Of a stretch of 64,000 nucleotides of DNA, positions 1 through 9,519 are shown in pieces. Under the pieces are notes generated by a model that saw only the letters and a list, made by a program, of their open reading frames with translations, searched no databases and had not been told where the DNA came from. The DNA comes from Lysinibacillus sp. ZYM-1 (lineage in GTDB: Bacteria; Bacillota; Bacilli; Bacillales_A; Planococcaceae), in the NCBI RefSeq assembly GCF_001308875.1, contig NZ_KQ465116.1, positions 1 through 64,000 on the forward strand, in the 5' to 3' direction. The translations under genes were made by a program, and so were the position numbers. Each line of letters begins with the position of its first letter. Position 1 is the stretch's first letter.

Positions 1-7
1 TTCCCAT
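1..7 (-). CDS. Possible start of a gene running off the left edge
   Basis: An ATG on the minus strand at position 7 is preceded by a strong ribosome binding site, GGAGGTG, at 15-21, with a 7-base spacer. Only two codons are inside the window, so the product cannot be identified. The site lies inside one arm of an inverted repeat (11-69), so the initiation region could be folded. It may equally be chance within a terminator. Confidence 0.3.
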
Positions 8-10
8 AGA

Positions 11-69
11 AAAACACCTCCGTTGATTGTTTGGTATGCTTATACCCGTTTTTCAACGAAAGGTGTTTT
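11..69 (-). terminator. Stem-loop downstream of smpB
   Basis: Two nested arms pair: AAAACACCT (11-19) with AGGTGTTTT (61-69), and CGTTGA (21-26) with TCAACG (53-58). The loop is about 26 bases. It lies just beyond the smpB stop codon and may end that transcript, but the T-run is inside the stem and one arm contains a good ribosome binding site, so a translational control hairpin is an alternative. Confidence 0.5.
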
Positions 70-125
70 TATTTGTCTCACTTTTCTAGGTCAGTGCGCT
101 ATGCAGTGAGCTTTCTCCCAATCTA

Positions 126-593
126 TTAAGATTGATTTTTGGATTTGAAGGTACGTTCCATTTCGCGCTTGGCTTCTTTTTTGCGCATGTCGTTACGTTT
201 ATCGTAGTCTTTTTTCCCTTTGCCGACGCCGATTAATAGCTTGGCATAGCCGTCTTTGATGTACATTTTCAATGGAACAATTGTGTAGCCGTCACGTTTT
301 ACGGCACCGACTAGCTCGCCAATTTGCTTTTTGTGGAGTAGCAATTTGCGGGCGCGCAATGGATCGTGATTAAAACGGTTTCCTTGATCGAAGGGGCTGA
401 CATGCATGTTGCTAATCCATGCTTCGCCATTGGTAATTCGGACATAGGAGTCTTTTAGTTGGGCCTTGCCTGCACGGATGGATTTGATTTCTGTGCCGGT
501 TAGGACCATGCCTGCTTCGATTGTGTCCTCAATAAAGTAATCATGTCCAGCTTTTTTGTTTTGTGCTAATACTTTTCCAGAACCTTTTGCCAT
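126..593 (-). CDS. smpB: SsrA-binding protein SmpB
   Basis: This is the 155-residue partner of tmRNA. SmpB brings SsrA RNA into stalled ribosomes for trans-translation. It opens with [15 protein letters not shown], as in B. subtilis SmpB, and carries the conserved [10 protein letters not shown] and [19 protein letters not shown] segments of the beta-barrel. It ends in the basic tail that enters the decoding centre. The ATG at 593 is preferred because AGAGGGTG lies about 6 bases upstream; a GTG three codons earlier overlaps that site. It follows rnr, the usual Firmicutes order. No ssrA gene is visible inside the window. Confidence 0.97.
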   Translation of the reverse strand: MAKGSGKVLAQNKKAGHDYFIEDTIEAGMVLTGTEIKSIRAGKAQLKDSYVRITNGEAWISNMHVSPFDQGNRFNHDPLRARKLLLHKKQIGELVGAVKRDGYTIVPLKMYIKDGYAKLLIGVGKGKKDYDKRNDMRKKEAKREMERTFKSKNQS

Positions 594-623
594 ATTATTC
601 ACCCTCTACTTAAAGGTTGAGCT

Positions 624-660
624 TGAGCGAAAGCATCCTTTCAAGGGACACCTTCGCTCA
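624..660 (-). other. Stem-loop between rnr and smpB
   Basis: TGAGCGAA (624-631) pairs with TTCGCTCA (653-660), and the stem continues inward imperfectly. There is no T-tract, so it looks like an mRNA stability or processing hairpin between two co-transcribed genes rather than a full terminator. That role is inference. Confidence 0.45.
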
Positions 661-663
661 TGC

Positions 664-3132
664 TTATTTACGTTTTGATTTTTTCTTTTTGTTTTTCTTG
701 GCGATGCCTTCGTAGAACTTTTGCTTTTGCTTCACGCCTTTTTTAGGGCCTGGGCTTGAGTCATCTTTGCGGCGTCCACGTGGATCACGGTCGTTTTCAC
801 GGCGTTCTCCGCGTTGGCTACTACGACTTCCGCTTCCCTCCTCTTGGCGACCGCCTCTATGGTTGCCACCACGTCCGCCTCTTTCCTCGTCACTGCGCGT
901 ACTTCTGCGACTACGTCCATCTTTGTTGTCGTTATAATTTTTACGTGCATGGATGACAGTAGGCGCTGCTTTGCGTGTTCGTCCATATGAAGTTACCATT
1001 CCAACGATTTCAAAGTCAATGGATGACTCTTCAATAATAACATTGGCAACACGAACTGTTACTTCATCACCGATACGGAATTGGCGATTTGTTCGTTCAC
1101 CGATCATAATCATTTGACGATCATCGAAGCGGTAATAATCATCTGTCATATTGCTAATATGGACAAGTCCTTCGATTGTGTTTGGTAGTTCCACGAAAAT
1201 ACCGAAGTTTGTAATGGATGAAACGATCCCTTCGAATTCTTCGCCAATCTTATCAGACATATATTGTGCCTTTTTCAGGGCATCTGTATCACGTTCTGCA
1301 TCAACAGCACGACGTTCACGTTCTGATGTGTGGTCAGCAATTTCATCCATTGCCATCCCCCACTGTGCGACTGTTTCTCTAGAAGTATCCTTATTAATTA
1401 AATACGTACGAATTAAGCGATGTACGATTAAGTCTGGGTAACGACGAATTGGTGATGTAAAGTGTGTATAAAAATCAGTTGATAAACCAAAGTGACCCAG
1501 GCTTTCAGGGTAGTATTTTGCCTGTTGCATGGAGCGTAATAGCATCGTTGAAATGACAGGCTCCTCTGGCATACCTTCAATTGCCTTCAATACATCCTGT
1601 AATGCCTTAGGATGCACGGTATTACCTGTACCTTTAATTAAAATACCGAAGTTCGTGACAAATTCAAAGAAGCGTTGAAGCTTTTCAGGCTTTGGATCTT
1701 CGTGAATACGATATAAGAACGGTACATTCATCCAGTGGAAGTGCTCTGCCACTGTTTCGTTGGCAGCTAGCATGAAATCTTCAATTAATTTCTCGGCTAC
1801 AGTACGTTCACGTATTTCAATATCAACTGGCCAACCTTCTTCATTGACAATGACTTTGGACTCTTTAAAGTCAAAGTCAATTGCCCCTCGCGATTCACGT
1901 TTACGACGTAAAATGCCGGATAGCTCAGCCATATTTTCAAACATGGGAACAAGTGGCTCGTAGCGTTTCATTAATGCCTCATCTTGCTCCTCTAAAATTT
2001 TATAGACATCTTTATACGTCATACGTTCTGTTGTTTTAATGACACTTTGGAAAATTTCATGTGAAATAACATTCCCATTAGCATCCATGATCATTTCACA
2101 GGATAGTGTTAAACGGTCAACCTGTGGATTTAACGAACAAATGCCATTTGATAGACGATGTGGGATCATTGGGATGACACGGTCTGTTAAATAGACACTT
2201 GTCGCACGGTCATAAGCTTCAATGTCAATGACAGAGCCTTGCGTTACATAGTAACTAACGTCTGCAATATGTACGCCAAGCTTATAAGTACCATCCATAT
2301 TTTTTGTTACGGTTACTGCGTCATCCAAGTCCTTTGCGTCAGCCCCATCAATCGTCACAATCGTTTCATGACGTAAATCACGACGCCCTACTAAATCAGC
2401 CTCTGTAATTTCATCTGGCACACGTTGTGCAGCAGCGATGACTTCATCTGGGAATTCAGGTGGAATGTCATGCTTATATAAAATTGATAAAATGTCCACA
2501 CCAGGATCATTTTTATGCCCTAATATTTTTGTAATGTAGCCTGTAGCAGATTTTAAATCCTCAGGCCATGTTGCCACCTCGACAACAACCTTGTGTCCAT
2601 CAACCGCGCCTAATGTGTCCCCTTTTGCAATAAAAATATCCATTGGAAGCTTTTTATCGTCTAAGACAACAAAGCCAAAGCCACGGTTAGCCTGGAATGT
2701 GCCGACAAAGCTTGTTTGACCACGTTCAACAACCTTTGTTACAGTCCCCTCACGGCGATCACCGAATGATTCTTTTAAGACACGAATTAGAACGATATCT
2801 CCATTTATGGCTCCATTAATTTCATGTGGTGGAATGAACACATCATCCATGCCCTCAACATCAGGTGATACAAAGCCGAAGCCCTTCGCATGACCGATAA
2901 ATTTACCTCTTAGTAAATTCATACGCTCTGGTAGGCCATAACGATTGGAGCGAGAACGAACTACTAAGCCTTGTCCTTCCATACGTACTAATGTTTTGAC
3001 AAGCTCTTTGAATTCTTCCGCATCCTCAAAGCCGAATTCATCTTCGATTTCACCGACAGTTAATGGTTTATAATCATCTTGACCGAAAAAATCGAGTAAA
3101 CGACTTTGTAGTGTATCTTTTTGGTCTTTCAT
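664..3132 (-). CDS. rnr: Ribonuclease R
   Basis: This 822-residue 3'-5' exoribonuclease degrades structured RNA and assists trans-translation. In order it shows an N-terminal winged-helix region (about 5-65), two cold-shock-type OB folds (about 75-215), and the RNB catalytic domain (about 255-590) with the acidic metal-binding motif [12 protein letters not shown]. An S1 domain (about 630-710) follows, then a long Arg/Gly/Lys-rich tail (about 730-822). The ATG at 3132 has GAAGGAGGG upstream. A slightly earlier ATG lies within that Shine-Dalgarno region. The gene is immediately upstream of smpB, its functional partner. Confidence 0.97.
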   Translation of the reverse strand: MKDQKDTLQSRLLDFFGQDDYKPLTVGEIEDEFGFEDAEEFKELVKTLVRMEGQGLVVRSRSNRYGLPERMNLLRGKFIGHAKGFGFVSPDVEGMDDVFIPPHEINGAINGDIVLIRVLKESFGDRREGTVTKVVERGQTSFVGTFQANRGFGFVVLDDKKLPMDIFIAKGDTLGAVDGHKVVVEVATWPEDLKSATGYITKILGHKNDPGVDILSILYKHDIPPEFPDEVIAAAQRVPDEITEADLVGRRDLRHETIVTIDGADAKDLDDAVTVTKNMDGTYKLGVHIADVSYYVTQGSVIDIEAYDRATSVYLTDRVIPMIPHRLSNGICSLNPQVDRLTLSCEMIMDANGNVISHEIFQSVIKTTERMTYKDVYKILEEQDEALMKRYEPLVPMFENMAELSGILRRKRESRGAIDFDFKESKVIVNEEGWPVDIEIRERTVAEKLIEDFMLAANETVAEHFHWMNVPFLYRIHEDPKPEKLQRFFEFVTNFGILIKGTGNTVHPKALQDVLKAIEGMPEEPVISTMLLRSMQQAKYYPESLGHFGLSTDFYTHFTSPIRRYPDLIVHRLIRTYLINKDTSRETVAQWGMAMDEIADHTSERERRAVDAERDTDALKKAQYMSDKIGEEFEGIVSSITNFGIFVELPNTIEGLVHISNMTDDYYRFDDRQMIMIGERTNRQFRIGDEVTVRVANVIIEESSIDFEIVGMVTSYGRTRKAAPTVIHARKNYNDNKDGRSRRSTRSDEERGGRGGNHRGGRQEEGSGSRSSQRGERRENDRDPRGRRKDDSSPGPKKGVKQKQKFYEGIAKKNKKKKSKRK

Positions 3133-3171
3133 ACATATTCCCTCCTTCATGAGAAAATCCTATTTATAATT

Positions 3172-3918
3172 TTATTGTGCCCAATTTAAGCTTTCTAAAA
3201 AGCGATAAATGTCTTCATGTAATTGATCTTTTTCCTGATCTAACGTAATAACATGTTTTGAGTTTTCATACCACTTGATATGCTTATCAAGTGACTCAGT
3301 TTGATTATATATAATGTTGGCAGATTCTGTCTCTATAACCTCATCATTTGTAGCTTGAACGACAAAAATAGGGGCATAAATCATGTCAATTTCTTGACGA
3401 GTACGTGCAATAAATTCACGTAACTCTTGTAGAGACGGCATACCTTTTTCAGCAATGCTTGCTACTTCTGCTGCAATTTGCTCTTCTTGTTTACCCTGGA
3501 ACTTTTTATAGTCTTTAGCATATTTCAAGACACCCTCAAACATGACGTCTGTGGTACGCATGGTCATAGGTGAACACATTGTGACAATTCCTTTAACAGG
3601 ATTATTTAATGCAACGTTTAATGCCATCACACCACCTAATGAAAGGCCAGCAACAGCAATTTCCTGAAAGCCAGCATCCTGTAACTGTTTATAGGCGGCT
3701 ACGACATCTTGCCACCAGTCTGCTGGACCTGTTGTGATTAGTTCTTCTGGTTCCACACCGTGACCTTTATAGTGAGGTGCTAATGTAGTATACCCTTTTT
3801 TCTCTAAAAATCTACCAAGCATTCGCACGTCTGCAGAGCTGCCTGTAAAGCCATGTAGTAATAAAACGGCCCGTGGTCCTGCTTGAAAGAAAAATGGCTG
3901 TGATAATGATTTGTTCAT
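3172..3918 (-). CDS. est: Carboxylesterase, Est30/YvaK type
   Basis: This is an alpha/beta hydrolase of 248 residues, matching the roughly 247-residue Est30 family from Geobacillus. It shows the oxyanion segment [10 protein letters not shown] near residue 20 and the nucleophile elbow GLSLGG with Ser93. The acid is likely the Asp in ATNDEV and the base the His in SKHVITLD near the C-terminus. No signal peptide is present, so it is cytoplasmic. It probably hydrolyses short-chain esters; the natural substrate is not known. It lies between secG and rnr, as in other Bacillales. The ATG at 3918 follows GAAGGAGTG. Confidence 0.9.
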   Translation of the reverse strand: MNKSLSQPFFFQAGPRAVLLLHGFTGSSADVRMLGRFLEKKGYTTLAPHYKGHGVEPEELITTGPADWWQDVVAAYKQLQDAGFQEIAVAGLSLGGVMALNVALNNPVKGIVTMCSPMTMRTTDVMFEGVLKYAKDYKKFQGKQEEQIAAEVASIAEKGMPSLQELREFIARTRQEIDMIYAPIFVVQATNDEVIETESANIIYNQTESLDKHIKWYENSKHVITLDQEKDQLHEDIYRFLESLNWAQ

Positions 3919-4059
3919 TGAAAGCACTCCTTCATCCTAAAACACTCATACATACTATACCCATTATAGCTCTCTCGATTATGCCTAGAGCATAACATTT
4001 GGGAATAATATTACATGTCACCTTTTACTCCGTAGAGAGGATTTACCATTTAGTTATGA

Positions 4060-4092
4060 TAAAAGAAAACGCCCAACCAATTTGGTTAGGCG
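4060..4092 (-). terminator. secG terminator
   Basis: The arms CGCC-AACCA (4070-4079) and TGGTT-GGCG (4083-4092) pair with one internal mismatch. On the minus strand they are followed by TTTTCTTTT, a typical intrinsic terminator just after the secG stop. Confidence 0.8.
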
Positions 4093-4107
4093 AAATATCT
4101 TCAACTA

Positions 4108-4335
4108 TTAGATTTTTGTAATAGCGATTGCTAAAATAAAGAATAGTATAGCTAACACAATTGTTGCACGGTGAAGGATTAAATCCATACCACGTGCTTT
4201 TTGCTTTCCAAATAGTTGCTCAGCTCCACCCGAGATGGCACCTGATAAGCCTGCACTTTTACTAGATTGAAGTAATACCACGACGATTAACGCTAATGAT
4301 ACGATAACTAATGAAACTAATACTACTGTATGCAT
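4108..4335 (-). CDS. secG: Preprotein translocase subunit SecG
   Basis: This is a 75-residue membrane protein with two hydrophobic helices, at about residues 2-23 and 54-73. The connecting loop contains [21 protein letters not shown], characteristic of SecG. It is the small accessory subunit of the SecYEG channel. The ATG at 4335 has GGGAGGTG upstream. The gene has its own promoter and terminator, and sits beside the esterase and rnr genes as in other Bacillales. Confidence 0.95.
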   Translation of the reverse strand: MHTVVLVSLVIVSLALIVVVLLQSSKSAGLSGAISGGAEQLFGKQKARGMDLILHRATIVLAILFFILAIAITKI

Positions 4336-4376
4336 TCACTGCACCTCCCGAACTTTGAAACATCACAACAGACTAT

Positions 4377-4405
4377 ATTATAACAAAAAAAGGTTGCCAT
4401 GACAA
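4377..4405 (-). promoter_or_regulatory. SigA promoter of secG
   Basis: Read on the minus strand, a -35 box TTGTCA (4400-4405) and a perfect -10 box TATAAT (4377-4382) are separated by 17 bases. The -10 box lies about 40 bases upstream of the secG start codon. Confidence 0.75.
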
Positions 4406-4535
4406 ACTTAGCTTTCTGTTTAGTAAGAATTTTTCCGCCTCATACACTTCGACTTATACTACTATTTGTGGATATCACCCACTACACATTTAGATTATAA
4501 TGGAAAAAATGATATTTCCTCGGAGGATTTAAGGT

Positions 4536-5783
4536 TTGAACAAAAAAATAACACTGCTTTTATTATGCTGTATGATTCCTTTTCTTACAGCATGTTCAAA
4601 GGCAATCGACATACTACTTCAAGAAGAAGAGGATGTCACAACAACGACTTTAACAGAAGAAACGAATACAGATGTAAAAAAACCAGAAAACAAAGCATTA
4701 TCTGCTTCTTTTTCACCGACCGATTTATTTTCCACTACTTTATTTAAGGATGATCCTGCTTTACTACAATTTGCGAGAAAAGTGGAGAAACAGGTGGCCC
4801 AATTTGAACAGCACTTTGAGATTCCTTATACAGGAAAGCTTGATTTCGAGGATTTTGAAGTGCAGCTGAATGACTTAAATAACTTGATTACCTTTGTTGA
4901 CCCTTATACAGCTGGTTATTTTTTAAATTATGAATGGACGGCTTGGGAAACTGATAATGGCTATTCAGTAGAATTATCCATTCATTATTTAACAGATGCC
5001 AAGAAGGAGCAAAAGGTAGATCAATATGTGGAGGCTTTTGCGGATCAACATATGACAAAAAACATGAGCGATTTTGATCGTGCTAAAGTTATTAATGACT
5101 ATGTAGTACAGTTAGCTACTTACACAGAACAGGGCTCTACTGAGGGGCAAACCGTTTTTGAATTAATAAATGAAGAAACTGCAGTGTGCCAGGCTTATGC
5201 CTTACTTACCTACCGTCTATTAATAGCCTCTGATCTTGATGCGAAGTATGTCTACGGCTATAGTGAAGATCAATTACATGCGTGGAATTTAGTGAGTGTT
5301 GATGGTGATTGGTATCATCTTGATACAACTTGGAATGATGTTGATCCTTCCGAGCCTTATACGATTTCCTACGAATATTTTTTGGTCAATGATGAAAAAC
5401 TAAGTCAAGATCATTTATGGATTAGTGAAAACTATTTTGCTGCTACTAGTAATGATTATGATTTTATGCATGACATGTGGTATGCCAACACCGTAGATCA
5501 TGTGATTTATTATAATAGCATGAACGATAGTACAGTTTATTCATACGATTTAACCACAGATGAAAACAAGCAAATTGCAGCAACAGCCTGCTATTATTTA
5601 GTGACATATAATGAAGCAATTTATTGTAGTGACTATGACAATGCTGGCTACTTAACGAAAGTTAATATTGAGGACGGTTCTGAGGAAGTATTATTCGAAG
5701 ACGAGGTGCTAAACTTGCACATCCAAGATGGCAGTTTATATTTCGAAACATTAGACGGTTCCATGCATCAACAAAATTTATAA
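4536..5783 (+). CDS. Transglutaminase-like lipoprotein
   Basis: This 415-residue protein has a lipoprotein signal peptide with the lipobox LTAC (Cys20). A transglutaminase-core domain lies at about 190-275. The papain-like triad appears as Cys218 (AVCQAYA), His248 (LHAWN) and Asp263 (HLDTTWND). The C-terminal part, about 300-415, resembles repeated beta-propeller-like stretches. It is probably anchored on the outer membrane leaflet, where it may crosslink or cleave wall or protein substrates; the substrate is unknown. The TTG start at 4536 is supported by CGGAGG nine bases upstream. It is monocistronic. Confidence 0.75.
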   Translation: MNKKITLLLLCCMIPFLTACSKAIDILLQEEEDVTTTTLTEETNTDVKKPENKALSASFSPTDLFSTTLFKDDPALLQFARKVEKQVAQFEQHFEIPYTGKLDFEDFEVQLNDLNNLITFVDPYTAGYFLNYEWTAWETDNGYSVELSIHYLTDAKKEQKVDQYVEAFADQHMTKNMSDFDRAKVINDYVVQLATYTEQGSTEGQTVFELINEETAVCQAYALLTYRLLIASDLDAKYVYGYSEDQLHAWNLVSVDGDWYHLDTTWNDVDPSEPYTISYEYFLVNDEKLSQDHLWISENYFAATSNDYDFMHDMWYANTVDHVIYYNSMNDSTVYSYDLTTDENKQIAATACYYLVTYNEAIYCSDYDNAGYLTKVNIEDGSEEVLFEDEVLNLHIQDGSLYFETLDGSMHQQNL

Positions 5784-5792
5784 TGCCTAGTT

Positions 5793-5819
5793 GAATCTGT
5801 GCGGCTTCCTCACAGATTC
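5793..5819 (+). terminator. Hairpin after the lipoprotein gene
   Basis: GAATCTGTG (5793-5801) pairs perfectly with CACAGATTC (5811-5819). The following sequence is pyrimidine-rich but has few consecutive T residues, so it is a moderate terminator candidate. Confidence 0.55.
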
Positions 5820-5886
5820 CTCCCCCTCTCTTTTTGTTGGCCAACCACACTTTTACCCTTCCAATTTACAGTATTACCATATTTTA

Positions 5887-5927
5887 TTAACAAGTTTTTA
5901 ACAGTAGCTTTACACACTTCCTTTACA
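5887..5927 (+). promoter_or_regulatory. PhoP-binding (Pho box) direct repeats
   Basis: TTAACA (5887-5892), TTAACA (5898-5903) and TTTACA (5909-5914) occur with an exact 11-base period. A fourth TTTACA (5922-5927) follows at 13 bases. This matches the TT(A/C/T)ACA repeats bound by PhoP of B. subtilis. The array ends about 36 bases before the alkaline phosphatase start codon, where a Pho-activated promoter would be expected. Confidence 0.8.
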
Positions 5928-5962
5928 CTTACAATTGACTATTCATCTAAAGGAGGAAAATC

Positions 5963-7609
5963 ATGAAATACGCCAAAAAATGGACTTCATTATTTTTAGC
6001 AAGTGCAGTGACTTTATCCGCAGTTAGTATCCCACAGCAAGAGGTACAAGCAGCTGAAGTGAAGAAACCGACAAATGTCATTATGCTGGTGATGGATGGA
6101 AGCAGTAATAACGCTGTAACACTCTCTCGTTGGTATAAAGGTGAGAGCTTAGCAATGGATAGCATTTTATCGGGTGCGATGCGCACATACTCTGCTGAAT
6201 CAGCTATAACAGATTCTGCGCCTGCCGCTACTGCGTTAGCAACGGGGCATAAATCGAATGATAAATATATAGGTGTGCTACCATCCGAGATTAATTCTCC
6301 TGGTTTAGTGCAAATAGCTAAAGAAGATGCTTTTAGACCTGTAGCCAATGTATTAGAAGGTGCAAAACAGCAGGGTAAGGCTACTGGATTGATTTCTACC
6401 TCTGAAATTCAACATGCTACGCCAGCCGGTTTCTCTGCGCATGTTAACAATAGAAGTCAATATGGAGATATTGCCGAACAGCAGGTTTACCAAAATATCG
6501 ACGTTGTCTTAGGTGGCGGTTTAGAATCGTTAGCACCTGGTACTTCTAAAAATGCCCGCAAGGACGGCGAGGATTTAAACAAGGTTTTAAAAGATAAAGA
6601 ATATGATTTAGTTCAAACTCGTGATGAGTTATTAAATAGTCAGTCATCAAAAATTTGGGGAAGCTTTGCACCAAGTGCCTTGGCCTATGATTTAGATCGT
6701 GCTAAAACAAGAAAATCTGAGCCTACACTTGCTGAAATGACCAATAAAGCGATCAATACGCTGAAAAAGGATGAGGACGGCTTCTTCCTTTTTGTTGAAG
6801 GTAGTAAGGTAGACTGGGCGGCACATGCCAATGACACAATCGGTATTATTAGCGATATTTTATCGTTTGATGATGCGGTAAAAGAAGCAGTTGATTTCGC
6901 GAAGGAAGATGGTAATACATTAGTCATTGCTGTAACTGACCATGGAAATAGCGGAATTACAATGGGGAACGCAAATACAACTAGTACCTATTCGAGCATT
7001 CCTGTTTCAGCTTATATTGATCCATTGAAAAAAGCTTCAATGACCGTTGAAGGAGCATTAAGCCAACTAAAAGAAGACCGCTCCAATTTAATAGAGGTGG
7101 CTGCTCTTTATGGATTAGATCCATTGACAGAGGACGAGCTGTCTACATTAAAATCTGCTAAAGATATAGGCAGTGAAATGGTAAAAATGCTAGCAAATCG
7201 TGCGAACATTGGTTACACAACAGGTGGTCATACTGGGGAAGATGTATTTCTTTATTCATTTGGTCCTTCTAAATTAACTGGATTAGTTGAAAATACTGAT
7301 TTAGCTCATACAATGGCGCAATTTATGGGCTTCGACCTTAAAACACTGACAGATGATTTATATGTACCTGCAACAAAAGCATTTACAGAGAAAGGCTTTA
7401 CAACAAAAATAGATCTATCAGATAAAGAAAACCCAACTTTCATTGCACAAAAAGCGGATGTGACAGTGAAAATTCCAGTCAATAAAAACACAATGATATA
7501 CGAACAAACTTCAACGAATACGTCAAAAACTCATACCTTTGATACCATTAATGTCTACAACGGCTCTGAATTTTATGTTTCTAAAAAAGTTATAAATACA
7601 GTGAAATAA
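5963..7609 (+). CDS. Secreted alkaline phosphatase
   Basis: This 548-residue enzyme belongs to the PhoA/PhoB alkaline phosphatase superfamily. A Sec signal peptide ends near VQA (residue 30). Metal and catalytic residues are visible: Asp45 in MLVMDG, the phosphorylated Ser85 in TDSAPAATA, the EGSKVDWAAHAND segment, the VTDHGN motif and the His of TTGGHTGE. It releases phosphate from organic esters outside the cell. About 80-100 residues at the C-terminus extend beyond the core domain. The ATG at 5963 follows AAAGGAGG. The upstream PhoP box points to induction by phosphate starvation, and a strong terminator makes the gene monocistronic. Confidence 0.93.
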   Translation: MKYAKKWTSLFLASAVTLSAVSIPQQEVQAAEVKKPTNVIMLVMDGSSNNAVTLSRWYKGESLAMDSILSGAMRTYSAESAITDSAPAATALATGHKSNDKYIGVLPSEINSPGLVQIAKEDAFRPVANVLEGAKQQGKATGLISTSEIQHATPAGFSAHVNNRSQYGDIAEQQVYQNIDVVLGGGLESLAPGTSKNARKDGEDLNKVLKDKEYDLVQTRDELLNSQSSKIWGSFAPSALAYDLDRAKTRKSEPTLAEMTNKAINTLKKDEDGFFLFVEGSKVDWAAHANDTIGIISDILSFDDAVKEAVDFAKEDGNTLVIAVTDHGNSGITMGNANTTSTYSSIPVSAYIDPLKKASMTVEGALSQLKEDRSNLIEVAALYGLDPLTEDELSTLKSAKDIGSEMVKMLANRANIGYTTGGHTGEDVFLYSFGPSKLTGLVENTDLAHTMAQFMGFDLKTLTDDLYVPATKAFTEKGFTTKIDLSDKENPTFIAQKADVTVKIPVNKNTMIYEQTSTNTSKTHTFDTINVYNGSEFYVSKKVINTVK

Positions 7610-7617
7610 AAATAATG

Positions 7618-7664
7618 GCGCGAACATAAGCTGAGATTATTCCCTTATGTTCGCGCTCTTTTTA
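7618..7664 (+). terminator. Alkaline phosphatase terminator
   Basis: GCGCGAACATAAG (7618-7630) pairs perfectly with CTTATGTTCGCGC (7644-7656), followed by a T-rich run. This is a strong intrinsic terminator. Confidence 0.92.
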
Positions 7665-7888
7665 CATAAAAATAGCCATCCAATGGTTTGAAACTTAAGC
7701 ACTTTCCCTCGGAACCTTAAATTTACCTTAAATTAATCTTATGATTTAATGAAATCACCTAAATCCAGCAACATTTTTCTCCACATTCCGTCAAAACAGT
7801 GTTAAAAACATAAGGTAAGGATTTTTAACTAGTAAATTAGTATTTTTTGAAAGTTTAATCCTATACTTTTTTCATTGGAGGTGGACAA

Positions 7889-8026
7889 ATGCAATCCATC
7901 AAAAATAATGAGTATCTACGCTTTATTGGCTTCACGTTATTTTATTTGATCGTTTTGGTACTGTTGTTTCTTATACATGGCTTCCATGATATGAACGCTG
8001 GACCATTTATATATACGGAATTTTAA
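7889..8026 (+). CDS. dltX: DltX, small D-alanylation membrane protein
   Basis: This is a 45-residue single-pass protein directly upstream of dltA, with ribosome binding site TTGGAGGTGG. A hydrophobic helix spans about residues 13-31. The C-terminus ends in GPFIYTEF, matching the conserved FIYxEF motif of DltX. DltX is required for D-alanylation of teichoic acids and takes part in transferring D-Ala outside the membrane. It ends 14 bases before dltA, which has its own Shine-Dalgarno. No alternative annotation fits this length and position. Confidence 0.92.
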   Translation: MQSIKNNEYLRFIGFTLFYLIVLVLLFLIHGFHDMNAGPFIYTEF

Positions 8027-8040
8027 ATAAAGGAGATTTA

Positions 8041-9519
8041 ATGATGTTAAGTATTTTAGCAGCTATTGAACGTGTGGCCATCCAACAGCCACAAAAAACT
8101 GCTTATCAAACCTACAATGCTTCCTTAACATATGGTGAGCTTTGGCACTTTTCGGATTGTATAGCCGATTATATCATGACGCATCATTTACGGAGACAGC
8201 AACCCATTGTCGTTTATGGACATATGTCCCCTTTACAGATTGCTGCCTTTTTAGGTGCAGTAAAGGCTGGCCATCCATACGTACCCGTTGACTCGTCAAC
8301 ACCCTCTGAAAGATTACAGTTAATTTTAGAGGCTTCGAAAGCTGGTTTATTATTCACCACAGAACCATTACAAATGCTAACGAGCATTCCTGTTATAGCA
8401 GTCAGTGATGTTTTAGAGTCATCCTCCCTTCAAGCCAGTCCTGCGTCAACAAGATGGGTTCAGAACGAGGAAATCCATTATATCATTTACACTTCTGGTT
8501 CAACTGGGCAACCAAAGGGCGTCCAAATAACTGCCAACAATCTAGCACATTTCGTCACTTGGATGCAGGAACACTTTCCATTACAGGAAGAAGGTGTGTT
8601 TTTAAATCAAGCACCTTATTCCTTTGACTTATCTGTAATGGATCTCTACCCAGCTCTCGTAGGAGGACATACGCTTTACGCAATCACACAACAAGAAATC
8701 GCCAACCCGAAAGCGTTATTTGATTCTTTAGCTATGTCCAATACTCGCGTTTGGACGTCTACCCCTTCCTTTGCCAAAATGTGTTTAATGAACAAGGAAT
8801 GGGCGCAAAAACTCATGCCTGCATTAGATATTTTTTTATTTTGCGGTGAGGTTTTACCAATAGCTGTCATAAAAGAGCTCATGCAACGTTTTCCACATGC
8901 CACAATTTATAATTTATACGGACCTACGGAAACGACTGTCGCTGTATCCTATGTTAAGGTAACTAAACCATTGATAGAACGATTTGAGCAATTACCGATT
9001 GCTCCTATTTCTGACCCAAACATTTCTTTACTAGAAGATGGCGAAATTGTTATTTCGGGTCCAACTGTCAGTGCAGGTTATTTAGGGGCACCCGAATTAA
9101 CAGCGAAGGCATTTCCGACCGTAGCCGGTAATCGCATCTATCAAACTGGCGATATGGGCTATGAGCAAGATGGTTATTTGTTCTTTTTAGGTCGCAAAGA
9201 TTTCCAAGTTAAACTCCATGGGTACCGTTTAGAAATTGAGGAAATTGAGAAACAAGTTAGTAACCTTCCACCTGTTTCTAGCTGTGTAGTTGTACCAGTC
9301 TATAAGGATAAGGAAATTGTTTCTCTAAGTGCTCATATTGTTTTGCGCGAGCCATTAACGGATTCTGCTTTCAAAATGACTAAGCAGTTGAAAGCCCTGT
9401 TATCAGAGTATTTACCAGCCTATATGATACCCAAAACATTTAAATATATGGACGCTTTACCGTTAAATCCAAATGGTAAGGTTGATCGTAAAGGATTGGC
9501 GGTTATGGAAACAGTATGA
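8041..9519 (+). CDS. dltA: D-alanine--D-alanyl carrier protein ligase DltA
   Basis: This 492-residue adenylating enzyme activates D-alanine with ATP and loads it on DltC. The core motif YTSGSTGQPKGV lies near residue 150 and YGPTETTV near 297. The hinge region QTGDMGYEQDGYLFFLGRKDFQVKLHG is readable near 365-390, although only parts are quoted in family signatures, and the catalytic Lys in NPNGKVDRK lies near the C-terminus. The start has AAAGGAG upstream; a second in-frame ATG at 8044 is equally possible. The stop overlaps the dltB start (ATGA), indicating translational coupling. Confidence 0.96.
   Translation: MMLSILAAIERVAIQQPQKTAYQTYNASLTYGELWHFSDCIADYIMTHHLRRQQPIVVYGHMSPLQIAAFLGAVKAGHPYVPVDSSTPSERLQLILEASKAGLLFTTEPLQMLTSIPVIAVSDVLESSSLQASPASTRWVQNEEIHYIIYTSGSTGQPKGVQITANNLAHFVTWMQEHFPLQEEGVFLNQAPYSFDLSVMDLYPALVGGHTLYAITQQEIANPKALFDSLAMSNTRVWTSTPSFAKMCLMNKEWAQKLMPALDIFLFCGEVLPIAVIKELMQRFPHATIYNLYGPTETTVAVSYVKVTKPLIERFEQLPIAPISDPNISLLEDGEIVISGPTVSAGYLGAPELTAKAFPTVAGNRIYQTGDMGYEQDGYLFFLGRKDFQVKLHGYRLEIEEIEKQVSNLPPVSSCVVVPVYKDKEIVSLSAHIVLREPLTDSAFKMTKQLKALLSEYLPAYMIPKTFKYMDALPLNPNGKVDRKGLAVMETV

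Noticed and set aside
1151..1441. Plus-strand ORF opposite rnr, and similar plus-strand frames opposite eno, gpmI, hisD, trxB and yhgE
   Set aside because: They lie antisense to clearly conserved genes, lack ribosome binding sites and show no family features.
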